Positions 14,813-24,789 of a stretch of 44,725 bases of DNA are shown here, piece after piece. The stretch is taken from contig CADEHE010000018.1 in NCBI GenBank assembly GCA_902826775.1, positions 1 through 44,725 of the forward strand, given 5' to 3'. How positions within the stretch are numbered: position 1 is the first letter of the stretch; each line of letters begins with the position of its first letter. Both the position numbers and the translations under genes were made by a program. A model generated the notes under the pieces. The model saw nothing but the letters and a program-made list of their open reading frames with translations, did not search any database and had not been told where the DNA came from. Source of the DNA: an uncultured Pseudomonadota bacterium (GTDB lineage: Bacteria; Pseudomonadota; Gammaproteobacteria; Burkholderiales; JALYOK01).

Positions 14813-15324
14813 GACTTAAGAAACTGCAGAAGGCAATTGTCACTGCGCTGGAAGATATCAAGGCACGTGCGATCGAGGTGATCGATGTGACCAAGCTCAC
14901 AGCGATGTTCGATTACGTCATCATTGCTAGCGCAGACTCCGGCCGGCAGGCGCGCGCGCTGGCGATGCATGTGCACGACGTTGTCAAACAGGCGGGTGGC
15001 AAAATCTACGGCATGGAAGGTGAACAGACCGATTGGATGCTGGTCGACTGTGGCGACACGGTAGTGCATATTATGTTGCCCGCGGCACGTGAGCATTACA
15101 ACCTCGAGCAATTGTGGCAGCCCAAGCGCGCGCCTAACAAGGAAGATGCTGCACCGGGGCGTGAACCTACCGGCAAGCCGCGCACGCGTAGCTCGGCGGG
15201 CACGCGCAAGACCAGCGCTGCCGGCGTTGGCAGCAAAGCCAATACAGCCAAATCTGCTGCGCCGGGGCGTAAGCCGGCGCGCAAGCCGGCAGCGAGCAAG
15301 CGCAGCAAGTCGACGACCGGGTAG
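14809..15324 (+). CDS. rsfS: Ribosomal silencing factor RsfS with long basic C-terminal tail
   Basis: Encodes 171 aa. RsfS binds uL14 on the large subunit and blocks subunit joining during starvation. Residues 1-107 are the canonical domain (AIEVIDVTKLTAMFDYVIIA, SGRQARALAMHV, and the C-terminal TDWMLVDCGDTVVHI and HYNLEQLW). The following 64 residues are a low-complexity tail rich in Lys, Arg, Ala, Ser and Pro (KPRTRSSAGTRK, GRKPARKPAASKRSKS), which the usual 105-120-residue protein lacks. ATG 14809 has AAGGAGG just upstream and overlaps the nadD stop. Confidence 0.95.
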   Translation: MRLKKLQKAIVTALEDIKARAIEVIDVTKLTAMFDYVIIASADSGRQARALAMHVHDVVKQAGGKIYGMEGEQTDWMLVDCGDTVVHIMLPAAREHYNLEQLWQPKRAPNKEDAAPGREPTGKPRTRSSAGTRKTSAAGVGSKANTAKSAAPGRKPARKPAASKRSKSTTG

Positions 15325-15382
15325 AGCAGCCTAGCGCTTAGGCGACCGGCAACGGCGCGGGCGTCTTTCAGCGGCTTCAAGC

Positions 15383-15853
15383 ATGCAAATTCATATCGTC
15401 AGTGTCGGCGACAAAATGCCCGCATGGGCTGACAGCGCTACGCAAGAATATTTGAAGCGCATGCCCAGGGAACTCGGCGTCAAACTGGTGGAGATTCGCC
15501 CTGCCGTTCGCGCCGCCGGCAAGCCCGTCGCGGCGCTGCTTAAGCTAGAAGCGAGTCGCATGCAGGCGGCGGTTCCACCCGGGGCAACGCATGTGCTGCT
15601 GGATGAGCGTGGTCAGCACTGGACCAGCACTCAGCTTGCCGCGCGACTTCAGGACTGGATGCGGAACGCTTCCACCGTCGCTTTTCTGATCGGTGGCGCC
15701 GATGGTGTTGATGGCGAGATTCGCGCCAAGGCCGATCTCGAATTGTCCCTTTCGAGTTTTACACTGCCGCATGCGCTGGCGCGCGTAATGCTAATCGAGC
15801 AGCTTTATCGCGCTGCGAGTATTCTCAAAGGCCATCCTTACCATCGCGCCTGA
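15383..15853 (+). CDS. rlmH: 23S rRNA pseudouridine-1915 N3-methyltransferase RlmH
   Basis: Encodes 156 aa, the normal size for this SPOUT-class enzyme, which methylates pseudouridine 1915 in helix 69 of 23S rRNA using S-adenosylmethionine. Family features are the N-terminal IHIVSVGDKMPAWADSATQEYLKR, the cofactor-binding FLIGGADGVDGE and the conserved C-terminus LPHALARVMLIEQLYRA, ILKGHPYHR. It follows rsfS by 58 bases, the standard arrangement, and probably shares its transcript. Confidence 0.97.
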   Translation: MQIHIVSVGDKMPAWADSATQEYLKRMPRELGVKLVEIRPAVRAAGKPVAALLKLEASRMQAAVPPGATHVLLDERGQHWTSTQLAARLQDWMRNASTVAFLIGGADGVDGEIRAKADLELSLSSFTLPHALARVMLIEQLYRAASILKGHPYHRA

Positions 15854-15977
15854 AATCGAGGCTGGGGCTTTCTCGCCGTGTATGGCTCGCTGGCGCAGCC
15901 CGGTTCTGTCGGCGCGCGCCTAGAGTAAAATGCCACGCGAGGAGAACGCCTGCCCCGTGCGTGGCGGCACTATAACT

Positions 15978-16594
15978 ATGCCCATTGTCGACAAACGTGT
16001 ATATCTCGCTTCGCGTAGCCCGCGCCGGCGCGAGCTGCTAAAGCAGATTGGGGTTAATTTCGAACTGCTGATGTTGCGCAGTTTCCCGGAGTCGCGCGCC
16101 GACGTCGTCGAAACGCCACAGCCTGGGGAAAGCCCGGCCGATTCCGCCGTGCGCCTGGCTCGCAAAAAAGCCGAAATTGGTTGGTTGCGTTCGGAGCAGC
16201 GCGGCTTGCGCCGCTTGCCGGTGATGGGCGCCGATACCGTGGTTGCGCTCGACACGAGCTTTTTAGGCAAACCCGCCAGCAGTGCCGATGCCGCCGAAAT
16301 GCTAACTCGTTTATCGGGCCGCGAGCACATGGTACACACCGCGGTTGCGATGGCATTGGAAGAACGCTGCGAGGTGAAATTGTCGACGACCTCGGTGCGC
16401 TTTCGCGAGCTTGAGGCCGACGAGATTCGCAACTATGTTTCCACCGGCGAGCCGATGGATAAAGCCGGAGGGTATGCGATACAAGGGCGCGCCGCGACTT
16501 TTATCGAACGCATCGACGGCAGCTATTCCGGAGTTGTCGGTCTGCCATTGTTTGAAACTTCGCAGCTGCTCAAGCTGTTCGGCTTTAGCATGCT

Positions 16595-16598
<4 letters not shown>
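15978..16598 (+). CDS. maf: Maf-like nucleoside triphosphate pyrophosphatase (dTTP/UTP type)
   Basis: Encodes 206 aa from ATG 15978, where the conserved core begins (VYLASRSPRRRELLKQIG). An upstream ATG at 15930 would add 16 residues and cannot be excluded; neither start has a strong ribosome-binding site. Maf proteins hydrolyse non-canonical or surplus nucleotides (dTTP, UTP, modified pyrimidines). Motifs seen are SxSPRR, GADTVV, the KPxxxxxAxxML loop and the C-terminal GGYAIQGRAATFIERIDGSY with SGVVGLPL, closest to the YhdE branch. The stop overlaps the rng start (GTGA), implying coupling. The 124-base gap before it holds no other gene. Confidence 0.93.
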
Positions 16599-18049
<1,451 letters not shown>

Positions 18050-18091
18050 GTCTGGTTAGAAGAGGCGGAGCACGCTAGCGAAGCACCAGTC

Positions 18092-19315
18092 ATGCCGATC
18101 GTCGATTCCATAGACTTATATTTGGTGCAAACGCCCCTGCCGGCGCCGTTTTCGCCGGCGTGGGTGGTCAAAGGCACGCGACAAACCGCGTCGTATTACT
18201 TGATCCGTGTGCGGACGGACGACGGTGTCGAAGGCTTCAGCGCGTTCTCCGCTACAGGACGCGAGCGTGCCGGCAGCGGCGATGCGCTGGCGCAGCTTCT
18301 GCTAGGCAAAGACGCAACCGATATCGATCACGTTATCGAAATGCTGCGCATTCCGGCATACGGCGGCGTGCGCAACTTCTGGGTGGAGCCGGCGTTCTGG
18401 GACATCAAGGGCAAGTTGGCTGGCAAGCCGGTGTACGAACTGCTCGGCGGCAAGGCGCAGAGAGTCAAGCTATACGCCTCGGCTGGCGAAGTGAAGCAGC
18501 CTGAGGAGCGCATCGAAGAGGCCCTGGCGCGCTATGAAGAGGGTTTCGAAACGTTGAAGTTGCGCGTGCATGATTTCGATGAAGCCGTCGATATCCGCCA
18601 TATTCAGGAACCTGCGCTCGCCCTTGAGGGCAAAATGCGCTTTGCAGTGGATTGCAACCAGGCGTTTTGGTACACCGGCAATGGAGCGGGGCCGAAGTGG
18701 GATCTAGCGCGCGCTAAGCGCTTTTGCGATGCCGCGCACGAAGCGGGACTCGCGTGGGTGGAAGAGCCGCTCTTCATGGAGTGGTATGAGCAAATGGCGC
18801 AGCTTGCCGCCTACTCGAAGGTGCCAATCTCAGGCGGCGAACTCCACACTTCCGGCTATGCGGAACTGGCTGAAATGGTGACCAAGCGTTGCTATCACAT
18901 CTTTCAGCCGGACGCGATGTGGACTGGCGGAATTCAACAAACGCTTGCCATCGCGAAGTTGGTGCGAGCCGCCGGACTGAAATACACCAACCATACCTGG
19001 AGCAACGGCATCGGTTTTGCCGTCAATCTGCAGGTGTTCCTGGCCAGCGGCTTCGCGAGCGAAATGGAGTTTGAATATCCCTTGAGCCCGCCCGGCTGGA
19101 CTATGGAAGCGCGCGATGCGATTCTGGCGCGGCCATGGACGCACAATCGCGGCGCACTGGATGCGCCGACGGCCCCTGGTTTGGGTTTCGAAATCGATGA
19201 GCGCGCCTTGGCGCACTATGGCCGCTGTTTCTTCAAAGCCAACCGCAAGAAAGCGCTTTGGATGCCGGAGGTGTTAGCCGACTTAACCGTCGCAGCTCCT
19301 TTGCCGAAGCGCTAA
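18092..19315 (+). CDS. Enolase-superfamily enzyme (mandelate racemase/muconate lactonizing type)
   Basis: Encodes 407 aa. It has the N-terminal capping domain, then the TIM barrel with three metal ligands: D187 in VDCNQAF, the E224/E225 pair in WVEEPL and E250 in ISGGE. General base candidates are the lysine in TLKLRVHD and H301 in TNHTW. Superfamily members abstract a proton next to a carboxylate (racemases, sugar-acid dehydratases, lactonizing enzymes). The H301 and KxR pair is more like the mandelate racemase/sugar-acid dehydratase groups, but the substrate cannot be read from sequence alone. It lies 42 bases after rng and 57 bases before an LLM oxidoreductase on the same strand, so the two may act in one catabolic route. 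Confidence 0.85.
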   Translation: MPIVDSIDLYLVQTPLPAPFSPAWVVKGTRQTASYYLIRVRTDDGVEGFSAFSATGRERAGSGDALAQLLLGKDATDIDHVIEMLRIPAYGGVRNFWVEPAFWDIKGKLAGKPVYELLGGKAQRVKLYASAGEVKQPEERIEEALARYEEGFETLKLRVHDFDEAVDIRHIQEPALALEGKMRFAVDCNQAFWYTGNGAGPKWDLARAKRFCDAAHEAGLAWVEEPLFMEWYEQMAQLAAYSKVPISGGELHTSGYAELAEMVTKRCYHIFQPDAMWTGGIQQTLAIAKLVRAAGLKYTNHTWSNGIGFAVNLQVFLASGFASEMEFEYPLSPPGWTMEARDAILARPWTHNRGALDAPTAPGLGFEIDERALAHYGRCFFKANRKKALWMPEVLADLTVAAPLPKR

Positions 19316-19372
19316 GCTGGGCAAGGTTCTATTACACGGCACTTTAACCGAGCAATCGCCAGGAGGTAATCC

Positions 19373-20440
19373 ATGCAGTTCGGCATAGCGGTCGCTACAT
19401 CAGCCGATTCTTGGAAAGTCGTGCAGCGCGCCGAGGAGCTAGGTTTCACGCACGCGTGGTTTTACGACACGCAAATGCTGTGCGCCGATTGTTTCGTGGC
19501 CATGGGAGCGGCTGCGATGAAGACTTCGCGCATCCGGCTCGGCACCGGGGTGCTGGTGCCGTCGAACCGCATTGCACCTGTGACCGCCAGCGCCTTTGCT
19601 ACGCTCAACAAGCTCGCGCCTGGGCGCATCGATTTTGGCGTGGGCACTGGATTCACCGCGCGCCGGGCGATGGGCTTGGATGCAATCAAGCTGGCGGAAA
19701 TGGAAGAGTACATCCGTGTTGTCTATGCGCTCTTGCGGGAGGAGACCGTCGAAGCTGAACTGGAAGGCCAACGCCGCAAGATTCGCTTCCTCAATCCCGA
19801 GTTGGGCCTGATCAACACTAGAGATCCGATCCCGCTGCACGTCTCCGCTTACGGCCCAAGGGCGCGCACTTTCGTGGCCAAGCTTGCAGCCGGGTGGGTG
19901 AACTTCGTCGGCGACCTGCAGTCGGCTTGCGCGGGGCTTGCCGACATGCAGGATAGCTGGGTTGCTGCGGGCCATGCCCGCTCGGATCTCGGCGCAACCG
20001 CGTTTGCACTCGGCTGCGTGCTGCAGCCGGGCGAACCGTACGATTCGCCGCGCGCGCTGGCGCAAGCCGGTCCGCGCGCCGCGTTGTATCTGCACCGAGC
20101 GGCGGACGAAGCGCTCGCGGGCTTGCGCAACTTTAGCCCCACCGATGTCAGCGTGGCAGAGTCAGTGCGCGGCTACATCGAACTCGCACGCAGCTTTCTA
20201 CCCGAGGACGCGCGCTATCTCACCAACCATCGCGGGCATCTGCTGTTCGTGCGTCCGGAAGAGAGGCGCTTCGTCACTGCAGACTTGATTCGCACCTCCA
20301 GCTTCACCGCTACCGAGCAAGATTTGGTCGAGCGCATCGGCGCGATGCGAGACGCCGGCTACACGCAATTTACGATTCAGATTACGCGCGGGCAGGAGGC
20401 GGCAATCGAGGATTGGGCACGTCTCAAGAAAGCGGTTTAA
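19373..20440 (+). CDS. LLM-class (luciferase-like) flavin- or F420-dependent oxidoreductase
   Basis: Encodes 355 aa with a strong AGGAGG eight bases before ATG 19373. It is a bacterial luciferase-like TIM barrel: start MQFGIAVATSADSW, then RAEELGFTHAWFYDTQ, SRIRLGTGVLVPSNRIAPVTAS, APGRIDFGVGTGFTARRAMG and a C-terminal QFTIQITRGQE. The family includes FMN monooxygenases and F420-dependent dehydrogenases and reductases; the sequence alone does not decide. The cofD gene at the other end of the window shows that this genome may make F420, which makes the F420 option real. A same-strand neighbour is the enolase-superfamily enzyme. Confidence 0.88.
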   Translation: MQFGIAVATSADSWKVVQRAEELGFTHAWFYDTQMLCADCFVAMGAAAMKTSRIRLGTGVLVPSNRIAPVTASAFATLNKLAPGRIDFGVGTGFTARRAMGLDAIKLAEMEEYIRVVYALLREETVEAELEGQRRKIRFLNPELGLINTRDPIPLHVSAYGPRARTFVAKLAAGWVNFVGDLQSACAGLADMQDSWVAAGHARSDLGATAFALGCVLQPGEPYDSPRALAQAGPRAALYLHRAADEALAGLRNFSPTDVSVAESVRGYIELARSFLPEDARYLTNHRGHLLFVRPEERRFVTADLIRTSSFTATEQDLVERIGAMRDAGYTQFTIQITRGQEAAIEDWARLKKAV

Positions 20441-20481
20441 ACGTAAGCAGGCACCAATAGATCAGGTGGTGACGGTCGAAG

Positions 20482-20643
20482 CTAGGCGACCGGCGGCTCT
20501 TGAGGGGGCGCCACCTCTTGCGGTTCGTCTTGCACTGGCACATCGGCTGCGTCCTTGGCTTTTCGCGCACGCTTTTCCTCGTTCTTATGCTTCTTCTCCA
20601 GCTCCTTTTGGCGTTTCTGATACTGGTAGTTGGGCTTAGCCAT
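20482..20643 (-). CDS. Small basic protein, 53 aa (MAKPNYQYQKRQ type)
   Basis: Begins ATG 20643 with MAKPNYQYQKRQKELEKKHK and continues with a Lys/Glu/Arg-rich helix, then an acidic proline-rich end (QDEPQEVAPPQEPP). From memory, short proteins starting MxKPNY(x)(F/Y)EKRQxELxKK are common in Betaproteobacteria, so it is likely real despite its size. Function is unknown; the charged single helix suggests nucleic-acid or ribosome contact. It lies 62 bases downstream of rhlE on the same strand and could be its last co-transcribed gene. The ribosome-binding site is weak (GGAT). Confidence 0.7.
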   Translation of the reverse strand: MAKPNYQYQKRQKELEKKHKNEEKRARKAKDAADVPVQDEPQEVAPPQEPPVA

Positions 20644-20705
20644 ATTTGGATCCGATGACTGGAAATGGGGTACGGGCCAGGCGGCGCGGCGAGGTGGGCC
20701 GAGTG

Positions 20706-22055
20706 TTAGCGGCCACGCCCGGCCGGCGCACTGCGCTTGCTATTTGCACCGTGCGCGCGTGATTTGCCCGCGTGACCGGCTGGGTGTTGCACGGCGGGCC
20801 GGGTCCCGGTCCGCGCTGAGCCGCCGCGACGGCCTTGGGCCGGCCGGCGTTGTTGCGGCGCTGCGGCATTGCGATTGCGGCCAGTTTGGATCGGTTGCGG
20901 CCGTTCGTTTGGATCGGGTTCGAAACCGGAAACGATTTGCAGCGGCAACGAGCGCTTGAGCACGCGTTCGATGTCCGTGAGTAGTTTGCGGTCGTCCGCA
21001 CACACCAGCGAAATTGCATCGCCTTCTGCGCCCGCGCGCGCGGTGCGGCCGCTGCGATGGACGTAGTCTTCCGGCACGTTCGGCAGATCAAAATTTACCA
21101 CGTGCGGCAGTTCGGTGATGTCGATGCCACGAGCGGCGATATCCGTTGCGACCAGTACCGGCACGCTGCCGTCTTTGAACTCAGCGAGCGCGCGCGTTCG
21201 CGCCGATTGACTCTTATTGCCATGGATGGCAAGCGCTTCGATGCCGTCCTTGACAAGTAATTCCGCCAACTTGTTGGCGGTGTGCTTGGTGCGCGTGAAT
21301 ACCAATACCTGCGACCAACGATTGTGTTTGATGAGATGCGCCAAAAGCGCGCGTTTTTTATCGCGGGCGACCCCATACGCAGTGTGCGTTACGCCATCGG
21401 CGGCGGCGTTGCGGCGCGCGACTTCATTCATTGTCGGCTGATTGAGCAATCCGTCTGCCAGCGCTTTAATCTCGTTGCTGAACGTCGCCGAAAACAGCAA
21501 ATTCTGACGCTGCTTCGGCAGCAGCGCGAGGATGCGCTTGATGTCGCGGATAAAACCCATATCCAGCATGCGGTCCGCCTCATCGAGCACCAGGATCTGC
21601 ACGCCGCTGAGGTCGATGGTGCGCTGTTGCACGTGATCGAGCAATCGCCCGGGCGTCGCCACAAGAATATCGACGCGGCTCCTGAGCCGGGTAATTTGGG
21701 GATTGATGCTGACGCCGCCGAACATCGCCATCGAAGTGAGCTTGGTGTACTTACCGTATAAGCGCACGCTTTCTTCTACCTGGGCCGCGAGTTCACGTGT
21801 CGGCGTAAGTATCAGCGCGCGCACGCGCGGGCGGCCGCTGGATGGGCCCTTGACGCTCTTATCGGAAAGGCGGTGCAGGATCGGCAAGGTAAAGCCGGCC
21901 GTCTTGCCGGTGCCGGTTTGCGCGCCGCCGAGCAAGTCGCCGCCAGCGAGCACCGCGGGTATGGCTTGTGCCTGAATCGGCGTTGGCGTTGTGTAGCCGC
22001 ATTCGGTAACGGCGCGGACGATTTCCTCGGCAAGACCGAGACTAGAGAAAGACAT
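20706..22055 (-). CDS. rhlE: DEAD-box ATP-dependent RNA helicase RhlE
   Basis: Encodes 449 aa from ATG 22055, the start of the conserved MSFSSLGLAEEIVRA. It carries the Q motif (TPIQAQAIP), Walker A AQTGTGKT (45-52), PTRELA, the DEAD box in VLDEADRMLDMGF, SAT in LLFSATF, ATDIAARGID and HRSGRTARAG. The C-terminal tail (about 385-449) is basic and Gly/Arg/Gln/Pro-rich, as in RhlE proteins, and probably binds RNA. RhlE remodels RNA in ribosome assembly and mRNA decay. A TACAAT box at 22203-22208 (reverse strand) would leave a 5' leader of about 140 bases. Confidence 0.94.
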   Translation of the reverse strand: MSFSSLGLAEEIVRAVTECGYTTPTPIQAQAIPAVLAGGDLLGGAQTGTGKTAGFTLPILHRLSDKSVKGPSSGRPRVRALILTPTRELAAQVEESVRLYGKYTKLTSMAMFGGVSINPQITRLRSRVDILVATPGRLLDHVQQRTIDLSGVQILVLDEADRMLDMGFIRDIKRILALLPKQRQNLLFSATFSNEIKALADGLLNQPTMNEVARRNAAADGVTHTAYGVARDKKRALLAHLIKHNRWSQVLVFTRTKHTANKLAELLVKDGIEALAIHGNKSQSARTRALAEFKDGSVPVLVATDIAARGIDITELPHVVNFDLPNVPEDYVHRSGRTARAGAEGDAISLVCADDRKLLTDIERVLKRSLPLQIVSGFEPDPNERPQPIQTGRNRNAAAPQQRRPAQGRRGGSARTGTRPAVQHPAGHAGKSRAHGANSKRSAPAGRGR

Positions 22056-22484
22056 GAAATTCCAATACAGAGTTGAGGGATTGCTTCGGCCTGTCGCCAA
22101 GCTCGTTGGGCGAGCGATAAGGCGCCAGTTTCAGGACAAATCGAGTGTTTGCAGCTTGGGGTAAGAAACGCAGCGCGACCACTGGAAGGCGCGCCGGGGT
22201 GAATTGTAACAGAGCGGGGCGTTGCTCGGTGGAGTGGCATCATCTGCGGTGACGTTGCCAACATGCGCAGAACTGCTGCATGGCACCGAAACTACCTTAC
22301 GTTTCCAAATAGCGTTCTCGATTTGTTCTTCAGCAGCGCGAGCTCGCGCTGTAGGCGTGGCAAGTCATTGAGTCACCAAGCGCATTCAAGTCGAGCGTTG
22401 CTTGCGCGAGGCTGCAACCTAAAATGGTAAGTAGACGCCCGCCCACATGCAGTGACAGCGGGCAGAACAATAAGATCGCTCGAT
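22056..22484. other. Gene-free divergent region between rhlE and the DUF4034-like gene
   Basis: About 430 bases. The reverse complement of 22203-22208 is TACAAT, a plausible -10 for rhlE, with no clear -35. Several open frames cross the region but lack ribosome-binding sites and recognisable protein patterns. No repeat or RNA gene was recognised. Confidence 0.4.
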
Positions 22485-23522
22485 ATGATCCGCTCCGCCT
22501 TTCGCCATGTAGCCGCACCCACCATAGCCGTATTGCTCGCGGGCGCACCGGCATTCGGTCAGACCGTTGATGATCAGGAAATGGCGCGGCGCGCCAGCGC
22601 AAGCTTGCTTGCTGCCCGCAACTTGGATGTGCCGAGGGCGCAAGATATCACCGCCTTGATTCTGGAGGAGCGCTTTGAGGAGTTCGAACGTCGCTCGAAT
22701 GCGTACGAGGAACATTTTGCGAACGATCCAGTGTATGAATCGCCGCTAATCAAGCTTTACGATGCGTTGGAGCGAAGCAACAGCGAAGTCCTTGGGAAAC
22801 TCAATAAATGGGTGGCAACCAGGCCATCGTACCTTTCCTATGGAGCGCGCGGCGTTTGGCGCGAACGGCGCGGATATTGGCTGCGAGGCGGCGAATTTGT
22901 GCGGCACATGCCGCCAGAGAGCTTCGCGTCAATGACCAGAGCGCATGATGCGGCCCGCCAGGACTTGCTCATTGCCATTGAGATGAATAGCAAGTTCGCA
23001 CCGGCTTACAACAGCCTAGTCAGAATCGAACGGGCGCGCGGCAGCAGAGAAAGCGCCAAGGCGATTTTGGCCATGGCTGTTAGGGAGATTCCGCAAACCT
23101 ACTACGTGCGCTTTGAGTTCCTGCAGTCGCTGAGCCCGCGCTGGGGAGGTTCATACCAAAGGATGCGGGTGTATACAGATGATCTTGGCCAAAAGACAAA
23201 GGCCAATCCACGCATTTGGAGCTTGAAGGGCGAGCCCTTCGCCGATCGCGGCGAAATTGCCTGGAATGCGAGCGATTATGAGAGTGCGATACGCTACTAC
23301 ACGGCGGCGCTGGAATATGGGGATCGCTTGGAGTTCTTAAAAGGGCGCGGTTATCTATACATCAAGCTGCGGCGCTATGACTTGGCGCTTGCCGATCTAC
23401 TGCGCTATCGGGCGTACGATCGAAACAACGCCGAAGTGAACCAGTATATCGACCACTTAGGTTCGCTGACGGCGCGCGCGCCACTGCAACGTATCTCGTC
23501 GAGCGCAAGCGCACGACCGTAG
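22485..23522 (+). CDS. Secreted DUF4034-like protein with TPR-type helices
   Basis: Encodes 345 aa from ATG 22485, where a signal peptide begins (MIRSAFRHVAAPTIAVLLAG, cleavage near AFGQ). The middle part contains RRGYWLRGGEFVRHMP, AYNSLVRIERARG and SPRWGGSY, which I associate with DUF4034 proteins. The C-terminal third reads as TPR helices (GEIAWNASDYESAIRYYTAA, GRGYLYIKLRRYDLALADL). The role is unknown; TPR parts usually bind partner proteins. It converges on the next gene with only 12 bases between the stops. Confidence 0.7.
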   Translation: MIRSAFRHVAAPTIAVLLAGAPAFGQTVDDQEMARRASASLLAARNLDVPRAQDITALILEERFEEFERRSNAYEEHFANDPVYESPLIKLYDALERSNSEVLGKLNKWVATRPSYLSYGARGVWRERRGYWLRGGEFVRHMPPESFASMTRAHDAARQDLLIAIEMNSKFAPAYNSLVRIERARGSRESAKAILAMAVREIPQTYYVRFEFLQSLSPRWGGSYQRMRVYTDDLGQKTKANPRIWSLKGEPFADRGEIAWNASDYESAIRYYTAALEYGDRLEFLKGRGYLYIKLRRYDLALADLLRYRAYDRNNAEVNQYIDHLGSLTARAPLQRISSSASARP

Positions 23523-23534
23523 CGGGCTTCAACA

Positions 23535-24155
23535 CTAAGCGGCGCGCGCTGCTGCCCGGCGGCGGCGCAGGAAGCAGACCGCCCCGGCAAGCGCGGCGCC
23601 GCCGAGTACGCCGCCTGCACCCATCAGGTAGCCCATATTCTGCAACTCCTGAGTGAGCACGTTATTGAAGGTGTTGGTCGAAAGATTGAGTGCGACGATC
23701 TTCCATTCTCCGTTGCGCTTAGCTAGCGTGCCCGTCCAACGCGAGTCGAACTTGAACACGGAGCGCCGGTGCGGCGTGAACTCATCCTGCGTGGTGCCGT
23801 TGGCTACTGCGACGTCGCCGTAAAAGCGCGCATGTCCTTCGATCTTCGGGTAAGTCACGTACTTGCTCAATATCGTATCCGGACCGCTGCCGACCATGCG
23901 CCGAAAGTACTGGCGCACGCCCTCTGGGCCGTGCGAAACCTCGGCATTGAGCCAAGTGACGATACCGCTCTCGTCGATGTGCTTCACCATGCGCTCGATG
24001 TCCCCTGCATTGATCCCCTGTTCAATCTCGCTCATGATGACAAGCAGTTGTTTGCGGTCCGCGTCGCGGCTCGGATCCAGGGCGGCGTCTTCTGCGCACG
24101 CAAGGGTACTAGCGACGAGTAAGCTACACAGCAACAGTACGATTCGGTGTGTCAT
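23535..24155 (-). CDS. Exported SnoaL/DUF4440-like protein with C-terminal membrane tail
   Basis: Encodes 206 aa from ATG 24155, which begins a signal peptide (HRIVLLLCSLLVASTLACAED). A start at 24176 is possible. The middle resembles the NTF2/SnoaL fold used by ketosteroid isomerases and many binding proteins: LLVIMSEIEQGINAGDIERM, GPEGVRQYFRRMV, and the closing FDSRWTGTLAKRNGEWKIVAL. Unusually the chain ends in a Gly/Ala/Leu membrane segment (GAGGVLGGAALAGAVCFL) followed by RRRR and a basic end, so the domain would be held at the membrane after export. This end looks like a sorting or anchor signal. The ligand is unknown. Confidence 0.72.
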   Translation of the reverse strand: MTHRIVLLLCSLLVASTLACAEDAALDPSRDADRKQLLVIMSEIEQGINAGDIERMVKHIDESGIVTWLNAEVSHGPEGVRQYFRRMVGSGPDTILSKYVTYPKIEGHARFYGDVAVANGTTQDEFTPHRRSVFKFDSRWTGTLAKRNGEWKIVALNLSTNTFNNVLTQELQNMGYLMGAGGVLGGAALAGAVCFLRRRRAAARAA

Positions 24156-24248
24156 AGATGAGTTCCGCTGATGCATGCCGCGATTGTGGTGAGATTCATG
24201 TTTGTTGCGCAGAGCAACCGCAGCCAGCAAATGCTCCGGCCGGATACG

Positions 24249-24779
24249 CTAGTTTTCTGCAATTTCGCGTAAGGACGCACGATAGCGCTTAAAGTTTGCC
24301 ACGTAGTGATCGGCGTTCCACTTCACGCGTGCGATATCCTCTTGCGTCAAACTGCGCACCACACGGCCGGGCGCGCCAAGCACCAAAGAGCCATCAGGTA
24401 TGACTTTGCCCTCGGGTAGCAACGCCCCGGCGCCGATCAGACAGTTCTTGCCGATCACGACGTGGTTCATGACTATCGCCTTAAGTCCGATCAACGTGTT
24501 GTCGCCGACGGTGCAGCCGTGCAGCAGAACTTGATGGCCGACTGTCACATCGCGGCCTAGCGTCAAACGCACGCCCGCATCGGTGTGCAGCACCGAGCCG
24601 TCTTGCACGTTGGCGTTTTCGCCCAATGTGATGAGGTCGTTGTCAGCACGTATGACTGCGTTCCACCAGACGTTGGCGTTGTTCTCGAACAGCACTGAGC
24701 CGATGACGGCGGCGTTAGGTGCGATCCAGTAGTCGCCGCGAAACTCGGGCTGGCGATCGCCCAACGCATAAACCGGCAC
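24249..24779 (-). CDS. Gamma carbonic anhydrase-family hexapeptide protein (YrdA-like)
   Basis: Encodes 176 aa. It is a left-handed beta helix of hexapeptide repeats (IAPNAAVIGSV, NANVWWNAVIRAD, GENANVQDGSV) with the three zinc-ligand histidines in VLHTD and VGHQVLLHGC. Some members are true carbonic anhydrases, others have unknown roles. It begins 10 bases after the polyamine-binding protein gene ends, so it is probably the last gene of the pot operon. That linkage seems incidental in function, as gamma-CA genes have many neighbours. Confidence 0.92.
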   Translation of the reverse strand: MPVYALGDRQPEFRGDYWIAPNAAVIGSVLFENNANVWWNAVIRADNDLITLGENANVQDGSVLHTDAGVRLTLGRDVTVGHQVLLHGCTVGDNTLIGLKAIVMNHVVIGKNCLIGAGALLPEGKVIPDGSLVLGAPGRVVRSLTQEDIARVKWNADHYVANFKRYRASLREIAEN

Positions 24780-24789
24780 AGGCGCTCCC

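Noticed and set aside
15971..15976. TATAAC as a maf promoter -10
   Set aside because: It lies one base before the ATG, which would put the transcript start inside the gene, and maf is in an operon.
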